DNA of 5,604 nucleotides, taken from NCBI GenBank assembly GCA_010030605.1, contig RHCK01000124.1:1-5604 (forward strand), in the 5' to 3' direction. The position numbers and the translations under genes are program-made. Position 1 is the first letter of the stretch; the number at the start of each line of letters is the position of its first letter. The notes beneath the pieces are model-generated. The model was not told the DNA's origin. It did not search any database and saw only the letters and a program-made list of their open reading frames with translations. Positions 1 to 4,755 of the stretch are shown one piece after another. The stretch comes from Acidimicrobiia bacterium. Lineage in GTDB: Bacteria > Actinomycetota > Acidimicrobiia > Acidimicrobiales > Ilumatobacteraceae.

Positions 1-220
1 ATTCGCGATCGGCCGGCAACGACGTGATGACGATGGAGCAATCCACCACGGCGCGCGCTGCATCGGTGTGCGCGGTTCCACCGTTCTCGTCCGACCACTT
101 CTGGGCCACGCCGGGAACCACGTCGCACACCGACATCGTGTGCCCGGCCGCCGACAGGTGCGCGGCCATGTGCCACCCCATGCGGCCGAGGCCGATGACG
201 GCGATTCGCTCGGCGCTCAT
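1..220 (-). CDS. 3-hydroxyisobutyrate dehydrogenase-family oxidoreductase, N-terminal part
   Basis: This is the N-terminal 73 residues of an NAD(P)-dependent beta-hydroxyacid dehydrogenase; the rest lies beyond the left edge. The start reads MSAERIAVIGLGRMGWHMAA, which gives the Rossmann strand and the glycine-rich dinucleotide-binding loop GLGRMG (residues 10-15). The next strand ends at VCDVV (31-35), and VVDCSIVITSLP (58-69) is the usual 'aDvVitmLP' segment of the family. Known members oxidise 3-hydroxyisobutyrate or reduce tartronate semialdehyde; substrate specificity is set further downstream and cannot be read here. The ATG (220-218) overlaps the TGA of the DUF1185-family gene upstream in an ATGA arrangement, so the two are probably translationally coupled. 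No frameshift or in-frame stop is seen. The family call is firm; the exact substrate is unknown. Confidence 0.88.
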   Translation of the reverse strand, partial: MSAERIAVIGLGRMGWHMAAHLSAAGHTMSVCDVVPGVAQKWSDENGGTAHTDAARAVVDCSIVITSLPADRE

Positions 221-801
221 GCCGGAACCCCGGGCTTGCCGCGATCGGCCAACGTGAATCCACCGGCCAATCGCGCGTGCACACGACCACCGCACGCCAT
301 GGCCAGGATCACCACCATCTCATCGGGCTTCGGGCCGTCGGGCACGCCCACTTCGATGGCGTCGTAGTGACTGCCGACGTAACTCCATTCGAGATGCGTG
401 ATCGGCACGTCCAGTCGGGCACCGACGCCGGCCACCTTCTTGGTGCTGGGCACGATGCTCGTCCCCTTGCCCAACGCGGCACGCATGCCACCACCACCGG
501 GGATGTGCCACATCGCTCCGTGTTCGATCTCTCCGGCCGAACCGACGATGGTTCCCTTGCCGTAGCCGTCGATGCGCGATGGATCACCGCCAAGGTGCGC
601 GATCAGAATGTTGCCCAAACGTTCACCGAGCGCGCGCAGTTCATCGACGGCCGGGCTGAGATCCTCCACCCAACGTCCGACGTACGGATTGCCCACCACC
701 GCGGCCACGGCACCTTTCACTGCGGGCGTCGCGGGCGCCGGACCGAGATCGTGATGAATCTCCTCGACGACCGTCACGATCTTTCGCACCGGGAACAACA
801 T
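217..801 (-). CDS. Amino acid synthesis family protein (DUF1185, PF06684)
   Basis: A full-length 194-residue protein, the usual size for this family. Family-like segments are the opening VRKIVTVVEEIHHDLGP (5-21), NPYVGRWVEDLSP (38-50), the glycine-rich IPGGGGMRAALGKG (100-113) followed by IVPSTKKV (116-123), and HLEWSYVGSHYDAIEVGVPDG (136-156, described by position). Solved members of PF06684 have a chorismate-mutase-like fold variant and a suggested role in amino-acid metabolism, but the reaction is not established. No signal peptide or membrane segment is seen, so it is probably cytoplasmic. The start is supported by a strong ribosome site (AGGAG at 811-807, 5 nt before the ATG). It lies 51 nt after the 3' end of the selenocysteine tRNA on the same strand and overlaps the following dehydrogenase gene by ATGA. 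No in-frame TGA is present, so it is not a selenoprotein. The pairing suggests action on a related hydroxyacid or amino-acid-derived substrate; that is inference. Confidence 0.85.
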   Translation of the reverse strand: MLFPVRKIVTVVEEIHHDLGPAPATPAVKGAVAAVVGNPYVGRWVEDLSPAVDELRALGERLGNILIAHLGGDPSRIDGYGKGTIVGSAGEIEHGAMWHIPGGGGMRAALGKGTSIVPSTKKVAGVGARLDVPITHLEWSYVGSHYDAIEVGVPDGPKPDEMVVILAMACGGRVHARLAGGFTLADRGKPGVPA

Positions 802-806
802 CGCTT

Positions 807-811
807 CTCCT
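807..811 (-). promoter_or_regulatory. Ribosome binding site of the DUF1185-family gene
   Basis: On the minus strand the sequence GAAGAGGAGAAGCG precedes the ATG at 801. The AGGAG core sits 5 nt before the start. It fixes the start codon and is one of only two strong Shine-Dalgarno sequences in the window. Confidence 0.75.
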
Positions 812-813
812 CT

Positions 814-839
814 TCGTGGACATTCCTACTCGTGGACAT
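814..839. repeat. 10-bp direct repeat between tRNA-Sec and the downstream gene
   Basis: TCGTGGACAT occurs at 814-823 and again at 830-839, a 16-bp period. The second copy also forms a small inverted repeat TGGAC-ATGG-GTCCA (833-846). It lies in the 51-nt gap between the tRNA 3' end and the DUF1185-family start. It could be a tRNA trailer processing or regulatory element, or chance; there is no T-run, so it does not look like an intrinsic terminator. Confidence 0.4.
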
Positions 840-852
840 GGGTCCAGGGATG

Positions 853-948
853 TGGCGGAGGTGGACGGGAATCGAACCCGCCGGACGAGGATCGCTCGTC
901 CCAACCGCTTTGAAGGCGGCGGAGCCCACCAGGTACCCGGACACCTCC
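853..948 (-). tRNA. selC: Selenocysteine tRNA, anticodon TCA
   Basis: A 96-nt tRNA with encoded CCA (855-853) that inserts selenocysteine at recoded UGA codons. Reading the minus strand, the acceptor 5' side GGAGGTG pairs with CACCTCC, followed by discriminator G and CCA. The anticodon arm is GCCGC-CTTCAAA-GCGGT, a 5-bp stem with loop CTTCAAA, giving TCA. The long variable arm GGACGAG-CGATC-CTCGTCC has a 7-bp stem. The T arm is GCGGG-TTCGATT-CCCGT. The TCA anticodon, extra-long variable arm and 96-nt size together identify tRNA-Sec and exclude tRNA-Ser or tRNA-Leu. The eighth acceptor pair typical of bacterial tRNA-Sec would be T-C, a mismatch, and the D arm (GGGTACC/GGGCTCC around TGGT) has two unpaired positions inside. 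selA, selB and selD are not in the window. The gene may be co-transcribed with the DUF1185-family gene downstream. Confidence 0.95.
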
Positions 949-955
949 GATCTGC

Positions 956-961
956 AGGGTA
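956..961 (-). promoter_or_regulatory. selC: Possible -10 element of tRNA-Sec
   Basis: TACCCT on the minus strand lies 7 nt before the first tRNA base and fits the actinobacterial TAnnnT pattern. No convincing -35 hexamer is found 16-19 nt further upstream, so this is only a weak candidate. Confidence 0.3.
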
Positions 962-981
962 GTCGCCTCCGATCGCGGGGC

Positions 982-987
982 TATCCT
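982..987 (+). promoter_or_regulatory. Possible -10 element for a leaderless micro-ORF
   Basis: TATCCT matches TAnnnT and ends 7 nt before the ATG at 995, the spacing expected if transcription starts at the A of the ATG. No recognisable -35 hexamer is seen. It lies about 20 bp from the tRNA-Sec -10 candidate on the opposite strand, so the two would be divergent and overlapping. Confidence 0.35.
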
Positions 988-994
988 TCACCGC

Positions 995-1069
995 ATGAAG
1001 CGCCTCATCATGCTCATCGCATTGGTGGCTCTCGTCGCGGCCGCGGCGAAGAAGCTCCAGTCCGCCTGA
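995..1069 (+). CDS. Possible 24-residue hydrophobic microprotein
   Basis: A short open frame begins MKRLIMLIALVALVAAAAKK and ends LQSA. It has a basic start, one continuous hydrophobic segment (about residues 4-18) and a basic pair KK after it, the pattern of a single-pass membrane microprotein. It resembles the N-terminal part of small actinobacterial membrane proteins such as the DLW-39 type, but it lacks their C-terminal part, so this is only a loose resemblance. There is no Shine-Dalgarno sequence; instead a TATCCT element lies 7 nt before the ATG, consistent with leaderless translation. It ends 87 nt before the pilus operon. The frame could also be chance in GC-rich DNA, or a leader peptide for the operon. 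Confidence 0.4.
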   Translation: MKRLIMLIALVALVAAAAKKLQSA

Positions 1070-1156
1070 CCTTCACCGTCGCGCGGCTTCCTCCGCCCAC
1101 ACTGGGTCGGTTCTCACCGCCCACTTCCCTCGTGCGTCCACTCCTCGGGGGATTCC
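1070..1156 (+). promoter_or_regulatory. Leader region of the pilus operon
   Basis: No gene is seen in this 87-bp stretch upstream of the tadZ-like gene. It carries an 8-bp direct repeat CCGCCCAC at 1093-1100 and 1117-1124, spaced 24 bp, which could be an operator or chance. A G-rich run at 1147-1152 (GGGGGA) lies 4 nt before the ATG at 1157 and can act as ribosome site. I see no clear -35/-10 pair, so the operon promoter may lie here or further upstream. Confidence 0.35.
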
Positions 1157-1828
1157 ATGTTCATTGTCTGTCGTTCGGTCAAGGGCGGTTCCGGCACATC
1201 CGTTGTGGCCGCCACACTGGCATCGCTGGCTTCCACATTGTCGAACACCGTTCTCGTCGACCTGGCTGGTGATCAGCCCGCCATCTTCGGATCGGTCACT
1301 CCGATCACCGGTGTGACCGACTGGATGAACGCGCCGCACTCTTCGTCTCCGTTCGACACCGACATCTCGATCGACGACCAACTACGCATCGTTCCCACCG
1401 GCCATCGGCCTCTCCCCCATCGTGATTCACCGAGTTGGAACACGCTGGTCGATGGCCTCATCGAAGCCGCCTCGCTCGGCGAAACTTCCACGGTCATCGT
1501 CGACCTCGGCACCCACGATGCTCCGATATCGCTCATCGAGGCGGCGGATCGTGTGCTGTTGGTGGTCCGACCGTGCTATCTCGCGTTGCGCAAGGCGGTC
1601 GCTCTCGCGGTGAAGGCCGACTCGGTGGTGGTGGTCGACGAGGATCAACGAGCGTTGCGACCACGCGACGTGGAGTCGGTGCTCGGTCTGCCGGTGGTCG
1701 CGATCGTGAAGACCCATCCATCCGTGGCTCGACGTGTGGACGCCGGACTGTTTCATCGCCGCCTACCCGACTCTCTCGCCGAACCGTTGCGTCACGTTCT
1801 GACCGCGACCTCGCCCTCGAATTCATGA
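1157..1828 (+). CDS. tadZ: TadZ/Ssd-like ParA-family ATPase of the Tad pilus locus
   Basis: A 223-residue MinD/ParA-like protein placed directly before tadA, the position of TadZ/CpaE and of the actinobacterial Ssd (septum site-determining) protein. Relatives localise the pilus machine at the cell pole or affect septum placement. The N-terminus carries a deviant Walker A motif, SVKGGSGTSVV (7-17): the signature lysine K9 is kept, but the P-loop lysine position is T14, as in the atypical TadZ/CpaE loops. Next come the A'-like strand TVLVDLAGD (31-39, D35) and Walker B TVIVDLG (112-118, D116), then RVLLVVRPCYLALRKA (132-147). Relatives usually have an N-terminal receiver-like domain of 100 or more residues; here the ATPase starts at residue 1, so this is a short form. 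The stop overlaps the tadA start (ATGA). TadZ or Ssd is favoured over chromosome-partition ParA because of the context and the P-loop. Confidence 0.85.
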   Translation: MFIVCRSVKGGSGTSVVAATLASLASTLSNTVLVDLAGDQPAIFGSVTPITGVTDWMNAPHSSSPFDTDISIDDQLRIVPTGHRPLPHRDSPSWNTLVDGLIEAASLGETSTVIVDLGTHDAPISLIEAADRVLLVVRPCYLALRKAVALAVKADSVVVVDEDQRALRPRDVESVLGLPVVAIVKTHPSVARRVDAGLFHRRLPDSLAEPLRHVLTATSPSNS

Positions 1829-2730
1829 CCGGGTTGCCCGAGCAATTGCAGTCGATCGCATCCGACTCCTCGGTCACCGACATCCTGGTGAACAACGGCA
1901 CCGAGGTGTGGTTCGAGCGATGCGGAGAGTTGCATCGTTCATCCGACCTTCCTCGCGGTGTCATCGACACGCACCTCGAACGCATTCTCTCGCCACTCGG
2001 TCGGCGACTCGACCGCTTGTCACCCATGGTCGATGCACGACTCGCGGACGGAACGCGCGTGTGTGCCGTCATCCCTCCGATTGCCGTCACGGGCACCTGC
2101 GCGGCGTTTCGACTGTTCCGTCAGAAGACTCATCCCCTCGACTCGTTCACTGACTCGCCCGATGCACTACGCGAACTTCGATGTTGCGACGGCAACATTC
2201 TCGTCACTGGTTCCACTGGCTCGGGAAAGACGTCTCTCGTGGCCAGCCTGCTCGCCCACTGCCCAGTCACCGAGCGCATCGTGGTCATCGAGGACACCCA
2301 CGAATTGCCGTTACGAAGCGGACACGCCGTTCGTCTCGAAGCGCGTCCGGCCAACGCCGAAGGGCGCGGGTCGGTGAGCCTCGACGATCTCTTGCGCACG
2401 GCCTTGCGTTTGCGTCCCGACCGCATCGTGGTGGGTGAGATTCGCGGCCCCGAAGCTCTGACGTTCGTGCACGCCATGAACACCGGACACACCGGATCGA
2501 TGTCCACCGTTCACGCCAACTCGGCCCTCGACGGACTTCGTCGCGTCGAACTGTTGGTGTCACAGGCGTCTCCCCAGTGGAAAACCGAAGACGTTCGGCG
2601 AGTGGTTGCTTCGGCGGTGAGGACCGTGGTCCACCTCGAACGCACCGGCGATGGCCGGCGCGTCATTGATCACATCGTCCGCGTCGACGACGACCACGTT
2701 CCGCGGGCGGTTCACCGACGTGCGACGTGA
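1825..2730 (+). CDS. tadA: TadA/CpaF-type secretion ATPase
   Basis: A 301-residue hexameric ATPase of the type II/IV secretion family that powers Flp pilus assembly on the cytoplasmic face of the membrane. All core motifs are present: Walker A GSTGSGKTS (129-137), Asp box VVIEDTHEL (153-161), Walker B DRIVVGEIRGPEA (199-211) with catalytic E205, and His box GHTGSMSTVHAN (221-232). The N-terminal domain keeps SVTDILVNNGTEVWFE (16-31) and RLADGTRVCAVIPP (72-85). TadA proteins often exceed 350 residues, and the usual extra N-terminal segment is missing here. The reading frame stays open upstream to 1435, but that part lies inside the tadZ-like gene and shows no TadA features. The ATG at 1825 overlapping the tadZ stop (ATGA) is therefore the right start. 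There is no Shine-Dalgarno sequence, so translation is probably coupled. Confidence 0.95.
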   Translation: MTGLPEQLQSIASDSSVTDILVNNGTEVWFERCGELHRSSDLPRGVIDTHLERILSPLGRRLDRLSPMVDARLADGTRVCAVIPPIAVTGTCAAFRLFRQKTHPLDSFTDSPDALRELRCCDGNILVTGSTGSGKTSLVASLLAHCPVTERIVVIEDTHELPLRSGHAVRLEARPANAEGRGSVSLDDLLRTALRLRPDRIVVGEIRGPEALTFVHAMNTGHTGSMSTVHANSALDGLRRVELLVSQASPQWKTEDVRRVVASAVRTVVHLERTGDGRRVIDHIVRVDDDHVPRAVHRRAT

Positions 2731-3289
2731 ACGCGTTCTTCACCGGCGACGCCACCCGACCGAATCCGTTGGCAACGACGATCTGTCCGATGCACTGGCT
2801 TCCATCGCCCGTTCGTTGCGCTCGGGACATTCCCTCTCGGCCGCGATCGTGGCCAGCACCAAGCATCATCCCACCGACGTCACTCGGTTTCTTGGTCGCC
2901 GTTTGGCCGCGGATGTCGCGTTATCGGAGGCGTGCCGCGAGATGTTGCGCAACGAGAACGATCGGGACGCAGTGATGACGATTCATGTTCTGGGGTTGTG
3001 CGCGAGCACCGGTGGTGACATCGCATCGACCATCGATTCGCTGGTGGTCACGCTCGACGAACGAGCGCACGCACGCGCCGAGCGGCGTGCCCAAGCGGCC
3101 ACGGCATTGGCGTCCACTCGACTCATCACTTGGTTACCCATCGGGTGCGGTGTGTTCATCATGATCGACGACGCCAACGTGCGTCACGTGTTGCTCGCCA
3201 CCCCACTCGGTTGGACCTGTGTCGGCATCGGTGTGGGACTGAACCTGCTCGGACGCCGATGGACTCGACATTTGGTGGAGAGTTCATGA
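2720..3289 (+). CDS. tadB: TadB-like inner-membrane platform protein
   Basis: About 189 residues with a type II secretion F (T2SSF) domain: DDLSDALASIARSLRSGHSL (20-39), the central LRNENDRDAVMTIHVLGLCA (76-95), and STGGDIASTIDSLVVTLDER (96-115). A basic, alanine-rich helix follows, then two hydrophobic segments (about 134-150 and 157-177) that would anchor it. In Tad systems TadB and TadC form the platform that couples TadA to pilin extraction. The start is uncertain. GTG at 2720 overlaps the end of tadA by 11 nt and gives a protein beginning just before the domain. An ATG at 2651 is in frame but would overlap tadA by 80 nt with a composition unlike the family. The N-terminal membrane segment common in longer TadB proteins is absent with either start. 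The stop overlaps the tadC ATG (ATGA). Confidence 0.88.
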   Translation: MRRERVLHRRRHPTESVGNDDLSDALASIARSLRSGHSLSAAIVASTKHHPTDVTRFLGRRLAADVALSEACREMLRNENDRDAVMTIHVLGLCASTGGDIASTIDSLVVTLDERAHARAERRAQAATALASTRLITWLPIGCGVFIMIDDANVRHVLLATPLGWTCVGIGVGLNLLGRRWTRHLVESS

Positions 3290-3816
3290 CGATCGTGGTG
3301 TTGATCGTCGCCGTCGTGATGGTGTGGTTTCGACGTCGTCGACACCAACGCGACCGCGTCACACGGGCGGTGGTCGAAGACTTTCCCGATGCCATCGACC
3401 TCTTGTTGGCCGCGCTACATGCCGGATACACACCGATGATGAGCATCGATTTGCTGGCTCGGCACGCCCCCATGTCCGTGCGTCCGGCGTTTCGTGCGGT
3501 CGTCGATCGTTACGACTCCGGGGTTCGTTTCGGGTCCGCGCTCGAGGAATTGCCACGCCTGTTGGGTGCACACGCCCGGTCGCTCACCGACATCCTCGCC
3601 GACGGCGATCGACTGGGTGTTCCCATTGATCAACTGGCGTTTCAACTTTCAATGGCGGCTCGTCATCATCGACGCCGATTGGCCGAGGCATCCGCCCGCC
3701 GACTGCCGGTTCAACTCGCCGTTCCATTGGTGGTGTGCACACTCCCTTCGTTCGTGGTGCTCATCATCATTCCGGTGATCGCCGCAACCCTGCATCACCT
3801 GAACATCTCGCTGTGA
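3286..3816 (+). CDS. tadC: TadC-like inner-membrane platform protein
   Basis: A 176-residue T2SSF-domain protein, partner of TadB in the pilus assembly platform. It opens with a membrane segment (MTIVVLIVAVVMVWF, 1-15) followed by an arginine-rich stop (RRRRHQRDR). The T2SSF domain follows: VVEDFPDAIDLLLAALHAGY (29-48), FGSALEELPRLLG (82-94) and LTDILADGDRLGVPIDQLAF (100-119). The basic RHHRRRLAEASARRLPVQLAVPL (126-148, described by position) leads into a strong C-terminal membrane segment (about 143-168). The order and the P-x-Q/K-L-x-x-PL-type turn are characteristic of TadB/TadC C-termini. The start ATG overlaps the tadB stop (ATGA). Further in-frame codons upstream lie inside tadB and encode nothing family-like. 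The protein is shorter than many TadC proteins but looks intact. Confidence 0.9.
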   Translation: MTIVVLIVAVVMVWFRRRRHQRDRVTRAVVEDFPDAIDLLLAALHAGYTPMMSIDLLARHAPMSVRPAFRAVVDRYDSGVRFGSALEELPRLLGAHARSLTDILADGDRLGVPIDQLAFQLSMAARHHRRRLAEASARRLPVQLAVPLVVCTLPSFVVLIIIPVIAATLHHLNISL

Positions 3817-3818
3817 CG

Positions 3819-3825
3819 AAAGGAA
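3819..3825 (+). promoter_or_regulatory. Strong ribosome binding site of the mini-pilin gene
   Basis: AAAGGAA ends 4 nt before the pilin ATG at 3830, in the only non-overlapping junction of the tad core (13-nt gap after tadC). The other junctions up to tadE overlap and lack a clear site, so this likely gives the structural subunit a higher translation rate than the machinery. Confidence 0.75.
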
Positions 3826-3829
3826 ACAC

Positions 3830-4015
3830 ATGGAAACCGACATCGAACAATCACCCGACAGCGGACAAGCGACATCGGAATACGCGCTCGTCATGTTGGC
3901 GGCCGGATTGATCGCGCTTCTGGTCATCGCTTGGGCCACCGGTGGCGGCGGAGCCGGCAAGATCGGATCGCTCTTCGACAGCGTCATTGATGGCATCACC
4001 TCGAAACTGCCCTGA
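3830..4015 (+). CDS. Flp-type mini-pilin (DUF4244-like), major pilus subunit
   Basis: A 61-residue prepilin. A short hydrophilic leader with acidic residues ends in G12, followed by QATSEYALVMLAAGLIALLV (13-32). This gives the processing site G12|Q13 with E17 at mature +5 and Y18 at +6, the GxxxxEY rule for Flp prepilins. The hydrophobic helix covers about 18-37, followed by a glycine stretch and a short amphipathic tail. The mature protein would be 49 residues. In actinobacterial tad loci a DUF4244/Flp protein occupies exactly this place, between tadC and tadE. The leader would be cut by a TadV/CpaA-type prepilin peptidase, which is not encoded in this window. The gene has its own strong Shine-Dalgarno sequence. 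The Flp role is well supported by motif and context; assignment to DUF4244 or to the Flp/Fap family is not settled. Confidence 0.9.
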   Translation: METDIEQSPDSGQATSEYALVMLAAGLIALLVIAWATGGGGAGKIGSLFDSVIDGITSKLP

Positions 4016-4397
4016 CACTCGTCGCCGGGATCACGGTCAAGCGGCCGTCGAATTCGTGATCGCTCTTCCGTTGGTGGTCATCATCGCGTTGCTCATCGTC
4101 CAGTTGGCCATCGTTCTCTCCGCGCGATCCCGATTGGAAGGAATCACGTGGAATGCCGCACGGGCGGCCAGCGTGTCCGATTCGCCCGCCTTCACCGCCC
4201 GCCAGGTGGTGGCCGACATGAGTGCCGCCACATCCATCGACGACGCGGTGACCGTCGATGTGATCGAGGACGATCGATGGATCACGGTCACCGCCCGACG
4301 TACCGTGCACACCGACGTTCCGTTGGTGGGTCGCTTCTTCCCCGAGGTCACACTCGACGCCGAACTCACCGTGCTGCGTGAACCACCGCTAGGTTGA
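3990..4397 (+). CDS. tadE: TadE-like pseudopilin
   Basis: About 135 residues. A basic leader (DTRRRDHG) ends at G16, followed by QAAVEFVIALPLVVIIALLI (17-36), a TadE-type start with E21 at +5 after a G16|Q17 prepilin-like site and one long hydrophobic helix (about 22-44). Then come LSARSRLEGITWNAARAASV (43-62), the usual TadE stretch after the helix, and a beta-rich extracytoplasmic part ending VTLDAELTVLREPP. Relatives are minor pseudopilins processed by the same peptidase as Flp. The start is uncertain. ATG at 3990 (or TTG at 3987) overlaps the pilin gene by about 26 nt and is the nearest start giving the complete leader; GTG at 3942 is further inside the pilin gene. No Shine-Dalgarno sequence is evident, so translation is probably coupled to the pilin. 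Confidence 0.85.
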   Translation: MASPRNCPDTRRRDHGQAAVEFVIALPLVVIIALLIVQLAIVLSARSRLEGITWNAARAASVSDSPAFTARQVVADMSAATSIDDAVTVDVIEDDRWITVTARRTVHTDVPLVGRFFPEVTLDAELTVLREPPLG

Positions 4398-4401
4398 GCC
4401 C

Positions 4402-4728
4402 GTGTCATTGGGGTTCGTCGCACGCAACATCGGTGGTCGCACGGTGCTGACGTTCGACGGTGCTCTGGACATGTCGACGCTTCCCCAGTTGTCCGACATC
4501 CTCGCTCGTCATGCCGAAGCCGGATCGACGTTGGCGATCGACCTCGATGGCATCACGGTTCTCGATGATGCGTCGGTGGGCATCATCATTGGTGCGGGCA
4601 TACGTCAGCGCGAGAGCGGAGGTCGCCTGATCATCGTGTGCACCAACTCGGGCATCGTCGATCGCCTGGAACGAATGGGCGTGTCCGGGTTCGTCTCGAT
4701 CGTGGGATCGGTGCTCGACATCGCATGA
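4402..4728 (+). CDS. STAS-domain protein, anti-sigma factor antagonist-like
   Basis: A 108-residue single STAS domain: RTVLTFDGALDMSTLPQLSD (13-32), STLAIDLDGITVLDDASVGI (42-61), and RLIIVCTNSGIVDRLERMGV (75-94). It resembles SpoIIAA/RsbV-type antagonists that bind anti-sigma kinases in partner-switching systems. The phosphosite region is altered. Where SpoIIAA has D-S-S-G-L-G, this protein has D55-D56-A57-S58-V59-G60, so the position of the phosphorylated serine is alanine, with a serine one place later. It could act as a non-switchable or differently phosphorylated antagonist. The start is GTG at 4402, 4 nt after the tadE stop, with a weak AGG at 4391-4393. No anti-sigma kinase or sigma factor is in the window. 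Co-transcription with the tad genes is likely from the spacing; a role in controlling them is inference. Confidence 0.85.
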   Translation: MSLGFVARNIGGRTVLTFDGALDMSTLPQLSDILARHAEAGSTLAIDLDGITVLDDASVGIIIGAGIRQRESGGRLIIVCTNSGIVDRLERMGVSGFVSIVGSVLDIA

Positions 4729-4755
4729 CCCGGATTCATGCACCACACTGAACGC

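Noticed and set aside
802..852. Intrinsic terminator after tRNA-Sec
   Set aside because: The only hairpin is a 5-bp stem without a following U-run, and a gene with a strong ribosome site starts just downstream.
277..1272. Long plus-strand open frame of 331 codons across 277-1272
   Set aside because: It runs antisense to the DUF1185-family gene and the tRNA-Sec gene, has no recognisable domain and is rich in H, R and T as expected from an antisense frame in GC-rich DNA.
1435..1824. N-terminal extension of the TadA frame by 130 codons
   Set aside because: The region codes for the C-terminal half of the TadZ-like ATPase in another frame, and the extension is low-complexity R/G/S-rich without TadA motifs. 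The ATGA start at 1825 is preferred.
1826..4015. Selenocysteine read-through at TGA stops of the tad genes, prompted by the nearby selC
   Set aside because: Each TGA sits in a normal overlap or is followed by the start of the next clear gene, and no continuing family domain or catalytic cysteine-equivalent position is seen after the stops.
853..4728. Tad locus as an integrative island inserted at the tRNA gene
   Set aside because: The pilus genes lie beyond the 5' side of the tRNA, whereas integrases usually use the 3' end. No integrase or duplicated tRNA end is seen, and base composition appears uniform.
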